64,000 nt of DNA, from the NCBI GenBank assembly GCA_028023455.1, contig JAQFVV010006208.1:8662963-8726962 (forward strand). Direction: 5' to 3'. The translations under genes were made by a program, and so were the position numbers. This DNA is from Epiperipatus broadwayi. Lineage: Eukaryota > Onychophora > Udeonychophora > Euonychophora > Peripatidae. This document shows positions 54,701-64,000 of the stretch, in pieces (within the stretch, counting starts at the first letter, position 1; each line of letters begins with the position of its first letter). The notes under the pieces were generated by a model. It was given only the letters and a program-made list of their open reading frames with translations. It was not told where the DNA came from and did not search any database.

Positions 54701-54844
54701 ACAAAAACAACTGCTTCATAAAAGTCTTTTTTTTCTACTGACATTTTGAAAATAAATGTTTAGTGTAGAATTACAAAATTTTTGGTTTATATTTTACAAA
54801 GAGATGAAAATAAATCTTAAAAAAATCTAACTTTTTATCTAAAA

Positions 54845-55155
54845 AAAACTATATGGGGAAAAAAAAACCCCACCCCCCGGCGTCGCTTGAGCCCTCCCCC
54901 ACCAGATTTTTAATTTATAAGGAGGAGAAGAGGGGGGGGGGGGGGGGAGAGGAAAGACCCCCCCCCTAAAAAGAAAGAAGATGGTTTTTCTTATTATATT
55001 TGTGACCTCTTATAGAATTGGGGGGGAAAGGTTATATCGACCAACCAATGGTTGTTGGGGTTGAAAGAAAAACTTTTATTTGGGGGTATTTTTTTTTTTT
55101 AGAGAGATTTTTTTTAGAGGGTTAGTGTTGTGAGAGAGAGGGGGGAGGGGGGGGG
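54845..55155. other. Homopolymer-rich island, possible assembly artefact
   Basis: C(6-9), G(7-17) and T(12) runs and GAGAGAGAGGGGGG strings. On the right it joins without transition to the end of a family B unit (CATGTGAAAGTCTGTGCTC, 55156). Confidence 0.6.
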
Positions 55156-55194
55156 CATGTGAAAGTCTGTGCTCATATACCCTATATATTGAAT

Positions 55195-55510
55195 TAGACT
55201 AATGTAACTTTTTTTCTTTTTTTTTGGAAAATGAATTTTTGTTATAGAATCACAAATCATTGATTTCAGAATACATAATTGTGAATAAATATGAATCTAT
55301 ACAGTTCATGTATAGATTAAATTTCTTTATGAAGAAGTGTATTATAATAGAAATCTGATATTAGAAGCTACTGACATATTCTATTTGTTTTACTTGTTAT
55401 TGAAAAAAAAAATGTAGAATCATATTTTTTTTTTGTCTATCGCCAACAATTGAAAATATTATATTTAAGAATTGGTTTAACTTCATAAAAATATATATTT
55501 AAAATAATAA
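55195..55510. other. Nothing recognised
   Basis: AT-rich with poly-T and poly-A runs. Confidence 0.45.
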
Positions 55511-55514
55511 CTAC

Positions 55515-55870
55515 TACCTTAGTGCAAGCCATAGTAATCAATGGATGCAAGAAGGTTTGTGCATAAAATCTCTAACTAGTGCTTACTCATCCAATGTCTC
55601 CAGATCAATTTCCAACTTCCTAAGATCTAGGTGAAGTGCTCCCAGATCCAAGGCTCTTCACTGATGAAAGCCACAAGCTAGAAACTAGTCTAGGGATATT
55701 GGGTGCATAGACACTAGTTAGGGATTTTATGCATAAATCTTCTTCCAACCATTGATTGCTATGGCTAGCACTTGGTGGCACTACTGTATGGAGAGTTTGT
55801 CACTGTTTTAACAGCTTGTGCAATTATAGGAAATGGTGATCATGTGATGCTTAGCTGGTTTTAAAATATA
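55515..55870. mobile_element. Family A hammerhead repeat, head-to-head pair
   Basis: A minus fragment (AGTGCAAGCC...TCCAATGTCTCCAGATCAA) is joined at 55617 to a plus half starting CCTAAGATCTAGGTGAAGTGC and ending GGTGATCATGTGATGCTTAG. Confidence 0.8.
55643..55705 (+). ncRNA. Hammerhead ribozyme, family A
   Basis: AGATCCAA-GGC-TCTTCA, CTGATGA, AAGC-CACAA-GCTA, GAAA, CTAGTC (cut after 55690), TAGGGA-TA-TTGGGT. The core is complete; proximal stem I has one C-A mismatch. Confidence 0.75.
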
Positions 55871-55874
55871 CATT

Positions 55875-57495
55875 ATAGGTATTTAACTCGGAACCATGGT
55901 TTTTAAATCTCAGTTAAAATAATAGTCATCTAATATTAAAAGCTACCATACATCACTTCTTTCATTTTTTAAATTAATGAAAACATTTTTAAACATAAAG
56001 TTGCATATTTGTTGATTTATATGTCATTAAAAATAAATATATATTTCATGCATTTACATAGTATTCAGATTTTAACCTGATTTTTTAACAATTCAAATTT
56101 TTCTTTAATTCATGCACTTTGAAGTTTATGTTGTGTGACGTTATAGACTTAGAAAATGGAAGGATTGGATGTTAATTATTTTTTTATTCAAACAAAACCA
56201 TATTTTGTCAAATATTAGATAAGAGAGTTACATATTAAGACCACCAACATTGATAATATGTTGGGACAAAAATGGTTTCAAACCCAGAGGGCAACTAGAA
56301 AAATTGAGACCAAAGGTAGAAATTTTGGATTTTTCAAAATAATTTTACAATTTTTTATAAATGACAATTTGTGAGATATAGTTAATAATTGTTTTCATAT
56401 GAATATATTTTAATTTCCTTGTTATAGATTTCCAAATTTATGGGCCTCTAGACTATCTGGACCTGTGGGCATTGTCTTCCTTCACGCTTCGGTAGTTAGC
56501 CACTGTTTAAATCACTGCTCTAACTAATGGTAGCTATATTTTCACTTATCAATCAACATTGGATGATTAGCTGCATTGATTAGCAACCTAAAAACGTTTT
56601 CAAGATTCATTCCATCTTGATTTAAACTTCAGATCATGCATACAGCAATCGGTTGTATAAACCACTACGTCACAAAGATCTTTTTTACTTTTAATTGATT
56701 TTGACTACTTTTAAAAATAAACTAAATAAACTAAAAGATAATTTAAATCCATCTACAACAATCGGTTGTATTAACCATTACGTCACAAAGATCTTTTTTA
56801 CTTTTAATTGATTTTGACTACTCTTAAAAATAAACTAAATAAACTAAAAGATAATTTAAATCCATCTTTTTTGCTTAGTAAGAAACAACTTCAAAATAAA
56901 TAAAAAATCAAATTAATAAAAAGTATAAATTGATTTATTTATTTCTTTTCACACTTTAATAAGATAAAACAAATAGAAATTTGGTCTGCCATATTTTATC
57001 ACTATGTCTTTGCAATAACCGTCTCCCCCGGATTGTAGTTTCTGAAAAGTTATATTAAAACAACAGTAGAGATAACTATGCTTTACATAAACATTTAAAA
57101 TTAATACCCAAAACTACCTACATTAGATTAATAATATAGAAGATATTTATTTAAGATAAAGTTACAAAATCTTAAAATATGACTCACCACCCACTAAGTT
57201 TTGTACATTCTTTTTTGTACAAATACGCATACTTAGATCAAATTAGACAACTATTTTACAACAGAAACGTTTAGTTGTATATTATTAAAAGATATTCATA
57301 GGTTTATATTCATATATATGCGTGTTTATATATGCAGTATATATATATGTGTTTGGAGTGATTGCTTATATATATATTATGCATTATTATTTTAGCGATC
57401 AAGAGTTATATGCTTTTTATGTCTTACTCAAACTATTTTCTTCTTTAAGATTATTTAATAGCTTCTTTTTCTTCAATTTTTCGTTGATGTTTTTT
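55875..57495. other. AT-rich stretch with a 113-bp tandem duplication
   Basis: CAATCGGTTGTATAAACCAC... starts at 56646 and repeats at 56759 with a handful of differences. AT dinucleotide runs lie at 57310-57380. No gene seen. Confidence 0.55.
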
Positions 57496-57500
57496 TTCAT

Positions 57501-57565
57501 ATGTTAAATGCATTGACCGGGAAGCGAACCAGGGCCGGCTGCTTGGAAGGCCTCAAATGCTTACC
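57501..57565 (-). mobile_element. tRNA-only SINE, Gly-like, partial
   Basis: Minus strand retains CCTTCCAAGCAGC, CTGGTTCGCTTCCCGG, TCAATGCATTTAACATATG and an A tail. The A-box part is deleted. Confidence 0.7.
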
Positions 57566-57689
57566 CACCACAACATTCATACATTTGTTTTTTTAAAAAA
57601 AAAAAACAAATAAGTTTTTCAATCATAAACTCCTTCCAAATCTATATCCCATATTTTATGACAAATATATTTTCGATTTTTTCCCCATA

Positions 57690-57774
57690 TGTCAACTGCG
57701 TTGACCCGGGAAGCGAACCCGAGCCAGCTGCTTGAAAGGCAGCTACGCTAATCAGTAGGCTACCAACGCTTGAC
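57690..57774 (-). mobile_element. tRNA-only SINE, Gly-like
   Basis: Minus strand: TCAAGCGTTGGTAGCCTACTG, GCTGCCTTTCAAGCAGC (anticodon changed to TTC), GGTTCGCTTCCCGG, CAACGCAGTTGACATATG. A GATTTT repeat on both sides is only a weak TSD. Confidence 0.75.
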
Positions 57775-57814
57775 ATCAGATTTTGCTAATTAAATAAAAA
57801 AATGACCAAACAGT

Positions 57815-57918
57815 CAAGAGTTGTTAGCCGAGAGGTCATCGCAGCCGCCTTGCAAGAAAGTAGTTGGTTGCAGCCGGTTGTGGGTTCGTGTCCCGGCCTA
57901 TGCTATGACATATGAAAG
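57815..57918 (+). mobile_element. tRNA-only SINE, second type
   Basis: CAAGAGTTGTTAGCCGAGAGG, CCGCCTTGCAAG, a long loop GTAGTTGGTTGCAGCC, GGTTGTGGGTTCGTGTCCC, GGCCTATGCTATGACATATG, A tail. AACAGT flanks both sides (weak, 6 bp). Confidence 0.8.
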
Positions 57919-58080
57919 AACAGTTAGTTTCTCAAAAGAATATATAACATTCAACACTAATTATACCAGGTCGAAGAAAACTATTTATTTGTAGTAGTAT
58001 ATATATATATCCCAAAACTGTATTAAGAGCAAAGCTTTATTAATATGGATTGACTATCACCAGGTCTTCATTCTCAAATT

Positions 58081-58404
58081 GTATATAAAATCAAATGGCA
58101 AGATTCATACTGCCTATCTGTTTACTACAGTGAATCTTGGATCAACCTGTCTACTCGATTGGCTCAGCATAAATACATGTATAACCGGACAAAAACACAT
58201 CTGCACACTATGTCTAATTTTTTTTAGTATTTCATTAAATCCAGCCACTGATTCGAGCCCACATGTTTCAATGGCATTTGCTTGTATCGCAATGATGCCA
58301 AGTAAAAGGTCAAGGAGGCGTAGCACATTTCCAAGGACAATTATTTCATCAATAGGAAATAATCTTGCATTCCCTTTTCCAAAAAGTGGCTTACTCTAAC
58401 TAAT
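58081..58404 (+). pseudogene. GIY-YIG endonuclease domain, near-complete relic (Penelope-type)
   Basis: The frame at 58081 reads VYKIKWQDSYCLSVYYSES, INLSTRLAQHKYMYNRTKTH, FEPTCFNGICLYRNDAK, KVKEA and HISKDNYFINRK, ending FSKKWLTLTN. This follows the family order: VYK..C...YxxES in the GIY-YIG position, STRLAQHK with the conserved arginine and histidine, xFEP, KxKVKEA, INRK..C, SKKW. Five in-frame stops interrupt about 107 codons with no frameshift. The 106-codon frame in another phase (58079-58399) and its minus shadow are artefacts. It is the longest domain copy here. Confidence 0.75.
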
Positions 58405-58970
58405 TAATGCCTTATGCAAATAATATGTTAATTTGTTAGCTTTTAAACAGGGTCATATTCCCCTGCCTCTGTTACAAGCATTGCTGTGTCTATGGCAATT
58501 ATCTATTGAAAGAATCCTAAGCACTACAGTATTATTATATTACATTCACAGAGATGGAGTGTTCATAAATCTTACTCATTATTCGTAGTGAATTGAAAGA
58601 TATACATGTTTGTTCTGTTTGAAAGAAGTTCAAACTTCACAGCAGATTTTTTTCCGGTTAGAACTTGTCCAAAGTATTATTTGCATATAGTCAAAAAGAA
58701 TTATCTTTGTATCACCAGTAATACTAATATATTTCTATGTGATTGGAATGAACACTTCTTAAAGATATGAATATTTTCTAAGATAATGAACGGGAAATGT
58801 CATTTTTATATTCTTACTGTTACAAAAATTGTTCTATTTCAAAATTAAATAGTAATAAATTTTCTATATAGATGTCTAGGTATTCATTCAGCTTTTAACA
58901 TTAATTACCAAATGTAAGTTTTGGACAATGTATAAATCAATATTTCATCTCTTCTTTTTTTTTCATGTTT
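58405..58970. other. Nothing recognised
   Basis: AT-rich, no partner seen. Confidence 0.4.
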
Positions 58971-58974
58971 ATCT

Positions 58975-59410
58975 GACCCTGCCTTCAGAAGTGGACTATT
59001 CAGGATTCCTTGCCTAATTGGTTAGCACCCACTTGCTATCCAAAGGGATTAAAACCTTCATTGGGGTTTGTGCACTGAATCTGTGTGTTTCCAGTAACGT
59101 AGGGGATCTGCCTTTAAATAGTCAGCTTTTTGGAGGCAAGGCAGAGAGAAATTACTTCTGTTAACCTGAATGACAGAACATGCTCTCCATTAAACCTTTT
59201 GCCATCAGCAAAGATATTAATCTAGTGATTATCGTGACATCCACACAGTGGGACAAGTCCACCTATGGTCTGGAAACTGCTATGCCTGAATTAGAGCAGA
59301 CTCGAGGCAAGCTAAATATGTAGCTGGAAGAGTTTTACCAGAGCTCATGAGGCAGGCTAATCATTTAGGTAGAAGTGAGTTCCATACTCGGCTTGACTAT
59401 CTCAGCATTC
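58975..59410 (+). repeat. Family D repeat, copy 2 (unclassified)
   Basis: Shares ordered blocks with 18515-18960: AGTGGACTATTCAGGATTCC, GCACTGAATCTG, GTTTCCAGTA, GGGGATC, AAATAGTC, TTTGGAGG, GACAAGTCCA. Not matched to a known class. Confidence 0.55.
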
Positions 59411-59568
59411 AAGTGTATTAACTATATTTATTCTTTGTTCAACTAACGTATGTATATTTTCTGGACTAATAAATTTTACATATTAATTGCTGAATAGTTA
59501 TTCTTTTGGTATCTGTTGGTTTGGAAACTAACCTACAAGCCTAACCAAACCCAACAGATTTGGCACAA

Positions 59569-59648
59569 TGTCAAAGCTTTGACTGGGAAATGAGCTCCAG
59601 GCTAGCTGCTTGAAAGGCAGCTATGCTAACCACAAGGCCACCAATTCG
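59569..59648 (-). mobile_element. tRNA-only SINE, Gly-like, diverged
   Basis: Minus strand: ATTGGTGGCCTTGTGG, GCTGCCTTTCAAGCAGC, GAGCTCATTTCCCAG, TCAAAGCTTTGACATTG. No clear TSD. Confidence 0.7.
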
Positions 59649-59654
59649 TCTCTT

Positions 59655-60110
59655 AAGGCAAATATTAGTTCATTTTGCGAGAAATTGTGTTCTTCTAACT
59701 GATGAAGATTAAGAGTAGTACATCATCCGTAACCATAACAGTTTAATGCAAAAAATGATGTATATTTATCAGGCTACTATGCTCAACAATGGCATTCAGA
59801 TAGAGTTCTATGAAGAAAAAATTATAAATAAATTTAGCAATAAAAATACTAAAAACAGAACCAGCCTGAGAAAGTCTAGGGCCTGTTGCAATGTTTTTAT
59901 GCGGGCAGGAGGGGGGGCTCTTTTACAAATGATAAAAAACAAAAACAAGTAATATTTTTTAAAAAAACTTTATTTGCAGATACATACGTATAACTAGTTA
60001 TTTATTATTCTTTATAAATTATAAATAAGAATTTGTGCAATTTTATTGAATCAATATGGGAAAAAATAAAATACATAAAATGCAAAAAATTATATTTTAT
60101 TTAGTTATTA
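59655..60110. other. Nothing recognised
   Basis: A 68-codon frame (59746-59952) has no recognisable domain. AT-rich. Confidence 0.4.
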
Positions 60111-60114
60111 CATA

Positions 60115-60540
60115 GTAAAGATGTCTGCCCATCCCTTGTATATGTATTAATGGATTATGTCCTGTACATGAGAGGTTAAATTGACCTTAGGTCAACCTGG
60201 GTGTGACAAGAATCTCGGCCTCAGGATGGCCCTTGAGCATTCCATCAACAGATTTTCAATTGGATGGACGGTTGAAGAGTTGGAGTGTGGAGTAGATTGA
60301 AGCCTGTCCATTAAAGTATGAGGTTTGGCTATCTTAGTATATATCTGAGCACTTATAGCATATATGGGTAGAGATGGTAATCTGGACCAACTGATGATTG
60401 CTGGTTTAGCATGAAATACGTATATTGGTGATTATTTATCTTTTCAACATATATTCAAGTGTATCAGTGTTATGAGATAGGGTGGAGAGTGGTGGCTCGT
60501 GTGAAAGCCTGTGCTCATATATCCTATATGTTAAATGTTC
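60115..60540 (+). mobile_element. Family B hammerhead repeat, single full unit
   Basis: Runs from ATGTCTGCCCATCCCTTG through GTCAACCTGGGTGTGAC, GGCCCTTGAGCATTCC, GAAGAGTTGGAGTGTGGAG and the ribozyme to CGTGTGAAAGCCTGTGCTC and ATATATCC. Good diagnostic copy of subfamily 1. Confidence 0.85.
60371..60440 (+). ncRNA. Hammerhead ribozyme, type I, family B, intact stem I
   Basis: TAATC-TGG-ACCAA, CTGATGA (60391-60397), TTGCT-GGTTT-AGCAT, GAAA (60413-60416), TACGTATA (cut after A60424), TTGGT-GATTA. Stem I is 5 + 5 bp without mismatch and stem III is the palindrome ATACGTAT. The first stem II pair is U-U, which may slow it. Confidence 0.8.
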
Positions 60541-60805
60541 TATTGTGAATTTGTTAATAAATATCGTAATATATATATTTGCGAATTCTGATTCTTTAAA
60601 AAGATACAATTCTTCAAATAGTTTGTCAATTAATTATTTTTCGTTTGAAAGTTAACTGGTTCTACGATGATAAAGATCATTGATGTGTCCTGTTTATTAC
60701 TTATTCCTATTAACTTTTTTTTCCATTTTATAAAGATAAGGTTTTTAATGATTTGGGTTATTGATGTCTAACTGAATAGTTAAATCCATTTCGTCAGTTT
60801 CTGTT

Positions 60806-60912
60806 GTTTTTTTCCTCATGTGTCATAGCATCAGCCGGGAAGCACACCCGCTAACCCGGGACAACTGCTTGTAAAGCAGCTGTCGCTAACCTCTCAACCA
60901 CCAATGCGTAAC
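60806..60912 (-). mobile_element. tRNA-only SINE, second type
   Basis: Minus strand: GCATTGGTGGTTGAGAGG, GCTGCTTTACAAGCAG, CCCGGGTTAGCGGGTGTGC, CCGGCTGATGCTATGACAC. Flanks CAGTTTCTGTT (60795-60805) and CAGTTTCAGTT (60913-60923) give an 11-bp TSD with one difference. Confidence 0.85.
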
Positions 60913-60914
60913 CA

Positions 60915-61255
60915 GTTTCAGTTTTGTCTTTCAATAACTGTAAATACTGCGATTCTCCAGTTCACTGTTTCTGTACGACTTTTTCAGTCTTCTTTTCAAA
61001 TTTTTTTATAGCCACGTAAATAATTTCTTCCTATATCCTTATTTTGATAAGCCATTTTGCATGATTGCAAAATAATATGAATTCATACGAAATAAAAAAA
61101 AATTATAAATTTTTTTAAATATAATGATTTGCATTTACCTCATTAAATAAATATTTTTGTTATTAAGTTAATATTTAATTATTGTTTCAAAAATTATTTT
61201 TTAAAACATTAATTTGTTTTATTTTAGTATGTGTTAATTTCTCGGGTTATTTTAT
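60915..61255. other. Nothing recognised
   Basis: AT-rich. Confidence 0.45.
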
Positions 61256-61262
61256 TAGAGAA

Positions 61263-61368
61263 TGTCAAGCATTGGTGGTCGAGAGGTCAGCACACCCGCC
61301 TTACAAGCAGTTGTCCCGGGTTAGTGTGTTCGCTTTCCGGCCGATGCTATGACACATGAAAAAAAAAA
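61263..61368 (+). mobile_element. tRNA-only SINE, second type, near full length
   Basis: TGTCAAGCATTGGTGGTCGAG, AGGTCAGCACACCCGCCTTAC, AAGCAGTTGTCCCGGG, GTTCGCTTTCCGGCC, GATGCTATGACACATG, A10. TGTCAAGC at the start and GCTATGACA at the end are near-complementary extensions of the acceptor stem. Confidence 0.85.
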
Positions 61369-61428
61369 GTAAAATATTTATCAACTACTAAAAGTGTAAA
61401 GGTGTATTTCAAGTGTTGTATTTTCAAG

Positions 61429-61498
61429 GTGTTTTTTTTTTTAATGTGTCAAAGTGTCCGCCGGAAGCGAACCCCGGGACAACTGCTTGTAAGGCAGA
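61429..61498 (-). mobile_element. tRNA-only SINE, second type, 5'-truncated
   Basis: Minus strand begins in the anticodon arm (CTGCCTTACAAGCAG) and runs to CCGGCGGACACTTTGACACAT and an A tail. ATTTTCAAG at 61420-61428 and 61499-61507 is a perfect 9-bp TSD. Truncation at the 5' end with an intact TSD is typical of LINE-driven insertion. Confidence 0.8.
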
Positions 61499-61749
61499 AT
61501 TTTCAAGTTTTTTATACGAAAATGTAAAAAAAAAAAAGTGTCTTTTAATGTCAAAATTTGAAAAACGACATTGATAAGTATATGTATATTTGTAAATAAA
61601 AGTAGTATTTGTGAAAGCATATATATATATATATGTAAAAGTAAATGTATGTGCGTGTATGCTGACGGCATACCTATTAAAAATAAGTACTGCAGTTTAA
61701 TTAAATAGATTAATTAAAATAAAGTAAATTCGAGAATAAAGATGAGTTA

Positions 61750-62046
61750 TCATCATCACTAACCATTATCAATCCACTGCAGGATGAAGGTCTTTCCAAG
61801 TTCAATCCATCTTCTCCGATCTTTAGCTTCTCTTCTCCACATCACTCCTGCACACTTTCTTATTTCATCCATCCATCTCACATGTGGTCTCTTTCTGGGT
61901 CTTTTACAATCTCTTGGAATCCGGTTTATGATTTCAATTGTCCATCTATTATCATCTCTTCTAACAACATATCCATCCCAACTCCATTTCAGTCTTTTAA
62001 TTTTTTCAATGAAGTCAGTAACACCTGTTTATTCCCTTACCCATGT
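61750..62046 (-). pseudogene. RTE-type LINE, 3' fragment
   Basis: From CATCATCACTAACCATTATC the minus strand encodes WVREQTGVTDF, KLKWSWDGYVVRRDDNRW, RPRKRPHVRWMDEIRK remnants and the conserved 3' end. Truncated at about 62046. Same family as 44.9 kb. Confidence 0.8.
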
Positions 62047-62049
62047 AAG

Positions 62050-63080
62050 ATTAGCTATGCTGATAAGTAATTAGTAATAGCAAAGATAAGCATCTAAGTT
62101 AAAATAAAGAAAGTCACTGCAACTATGGAATATAGTTCTTGATCAGAATGATGAAAGTGAGAACAGATACAGAAATTTTGCAACATGGTGGATAGCCAAT
62201 CAAAAAAGATTCTACAACACTGAGGAGTGCATGTATATTAACAAGAATAGAATACTTGCTAGGAGAAGCTCCAGGTATGCAGATATGCCATCCGATGGAT
62301 GATCCGGCCTCATTTCCTTCACCTATAGCCTTGCTGAGAAGTTTAACTCTGAACATACCAAAGTAAACTTAGGGACTCACAACAGATCATATAGATCTAT
62401 AGTATTATTTTTGTAAACCTTCAGGCTCATAATATTGTTTCTATTGAGATGCATATAAAGTGTGTAACTTATAACGTTTATTTCATCTACTAATAGTTTA
62501 TTAGCCTCAAGTCTAACCTCTGTAAATAAACTCTTGTTACTTTTAATTACTTGCCACGTCTGTTCTATAATATTCTGAGTATTTCTTTTATTAATTATTT
62601 TATGCAATCCAGAGGGCAACAGAGTGCTACTGGGCACAGCAGAAATATAATATGTAATTATAATATTCATCAAAGTATAATAAATTCAATAATATAATAT
62701 TAATTACTTACTTTTTTGTTAATTTAGGAGTATTTTAATTTCAATTATACAATGTCATATTTCTTATTAATGTAATCAAAATTCTATGAAATATTTAGAT
62801 ATATATATATATGTATTATATGTAGCTGAAACATGTGCACCATCAGACCAGTGCACCTACAATTTTATTATTTCACAAGTTATATTCAGTGCATACCTAC
62901 AAAATACAGATTTTTGGCAAAAAAAAAAAAAAAAAGGAAAAGACACATAGTTTCATTTAGCAAGTGATAAACTGTTGTCATTTATGTTTTAAATTTTGAA
63001 AAAGACATATATTATGCAGGTGTGGGGCCTTGAGTCATAACACCATTTGCATTCCCTCAGGATACTGATTAAAAATATAT
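62050..63080. other. Nothing recognised
   Basis: Minus frames of 77 (62123-62356) and 98 codons (62377-62673) show no known domain. The first is moderately GC-rich and could be old coding or unique DNA. Confidence 0.35.
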
Positions 63081-63087
63081 CAGATAT

Positions 63088-63385
63088 TTGAAAGATATCA
63101 CATGATCACAATTCCCTATGCTTACACAAACTGATATAAGAGAGGCAAAATTCTCCATATAGTAGTGCCACCCAATACAAGCCAGAGTAATCAACAGAAT
63201 CTAAGATTTAGGTGCAGTGCTTCCAGATCCAAGGCTCATCATTGATTATAGCCACAAGTAAAAACTAGTCCGGGGATATTGAATGGGTATGCGCTAGATA
63301 AGGATTTTATGCTCAAACATTATTGTACATTGATTACTTTGGCTTGTGATAGGTGGCACTATTGTATGGAGAGTTTTGCATCTGA
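63088..63385. mobile_element. Family A repeat, head-to-head, decayed core
   Basis: Minus end GATATCACATGATCACAATTCC...CCAGAGTAATCAAC is fused to a plus half AGAATCTAAGATTTAGGTGCAG onwards. The core reads TTGATTA and AAAAA, so it is dead; GTC and the AUCCAA-like stem I strand remain. Confidence 0.75.
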
Positions 63386-63389
63386 TATA

Positions 63390-63800
63390 TGGGAGATGTG
63401 AGTGGTTATATTAGGCATAATAGAGTTACAGTATCTTCTGGATCAATAAAATAAATTACCATCTATATATATAATCTGTCTGAATTTAGATTTGTAAAAA
63501 AAATTGTGGTTATTGATGAAATATTTATTAATCCTTTGCCAAATAAGAGCAATATACCACATTAGTTGAAGTGTAGTTTTGTTTTATATTACAGTATTTT
63601 ACACTAAATATTTTTATGATCAAATAATAAGCATACTTCAAAGAAATATTAAACATGAAATATTAAAAAAAAAAATTGGTACAGATAAATTATTTTAAAT
63701 CGGTAAAAAATAAAATAGTCAGATTAAAAAAAAGATTATCTATAACATACAGTATTGTTAATAAGAATTGTAGAAAAATCATGTAGGAATTATTAAAAAA
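63390..63800. other. Nothing recognised
   Basis: AT-rich. Confidence 0.45.
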
Positions 63801-63804
63801 ATAA

Positions 63805-63915
63805 ATTTTTTCATGTCATAGCATCGGCCGGGAGGTGAACCCGCAACAACCGTCTGCAACAAACTGCTTGCTCGCAAGGCAGCTGCGCTGACCTCTCGGC
63901 TAACAACGCTTGACA
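63805..63915 (-). mobile_element. tRNA-only SINE, second type, long-loop form
   Basis: Minus strand: TGTCAAGCGTTGTTAGCCGAG, AGGTCAGCGCAGCTGCC, TTGCGAGCAAGCAG, a loop TTTGTTGCAGACGG, TTGCGGGTTCACCTCCC, GGCCGATGCTATGACATG. It matches the long-loop copies at 44493 and 57815. Confidence 0.85.
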
Positions 63916-64000
63916 AAAATTTAAAAACAAGCTTTAGTGCCAACTACTAATTTGATTAGGAATATAAAACTCACATGACATATGTAATGTTTGTATATAA

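Noticed and set aside
58079-58399. 106-codon frame as a gene
   Set aside because: Another frame of the same DNA gives the recognisable GIY-YIG domain with five stops. This frame has no domain.

Overview
This window looks like intergenic or intronic DNA from an invertebrate animal. It is strongly AT-rich and full of microsatellites and layered transposon debris. I recognise no intact host protein gene, rRNA gene or functional tRNA gene. Almost every open frame is either a piece of a retroelement or a chance frame inside a repeat. The species cannot be named from the sequence. The metazoan assignment rests on RTE-like LINEs with CAT/ATG-repeat tails, Penelope-type GIY-YIG endonuclease relics, hAT remnants and tRNA-derived SINEs.

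The main result is a set of at least three repeat families that each carry a hammerhead self-cleaving ribozyme. I call them A, B and C. Family A (about 450 bp) contains CTGATGA, a short stem II, GAAA, the self-complementary ACTAGT and a GTC cleavage triplet. Its stem I is UCCUCA/UGGGGA plus AUCCAA/UUGGAU. Family B (about 420-500 bp) contains CTGATGAG-TGCT...AGCAC-GAAA-TACGTATA, with stem I ACCAA/UUGGU plus UAAUC/GAUUA. Family C contains CTGAGGAG...GCACGAAA-CCATGGTC. Many copies are decayed, several have complete cores, and paired substitutions between copies preserve the stems. The units occur head-to-tail (A at 13.3-14.3 kb; B at 1.1-2.0, 5.3-6.1, 28.9-29.7, 52.7-53.6 and 53.9-54.7 kb) or head-to-head as palindromes (most other A copies). 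This fits retrozymes or the terminal repeats of Penelope-like elements. At least four degraded GIY-YIG endonuclease C-terminal relics of Penelope type (16.7, 17.2, 43.4 and 58.1 kb) lie in the same window and suggest a source of mobilising enzyme.

A second set is about 14 very short tRNA-only SINEs (about 80-110 bp). They come in a tRNA-Gly(TCC)-like type and a second type. Each begins TCAAGC, ends TGACA plus an A-rich tail, and has almost no body. Several have clear target-site duplications of 9-16 bp.

Layout: 0-0.5 kb Ty3/gypsy integrase relic cut by family A; 0.5-7.4 kb families A, B and C, a minisatellite and a foldback; 7.4-13 kb mostly unrecognised AT-rich DNA with a decayed LINE; 13.3-17.7 kb family A dimer, foldbacks and GIY-YIG relics; 18.5-20.3 kb unknown repeat D, a SINE and a LINE with an inverted 5' part; 21-23 kb a ribozyme inside a terminal-inverted-repeat unit, family A and a foldback; 23.5-26.5 kb a nearly 3-kb APE-type LINE embedded in TAA/TGA microsatellite; 27-30 kb foldback, A and B; 31.2-31.9 and 54.8-55.2 kb homopolymer-rich islands that may be assembly error; 33-34, 43.6-45.8, 47.8 and 61.8 kb RTE-type LINE fragments; 46 kb a hAT MITE; the remainder more A, B, C, SINEs and AT-rich filler.
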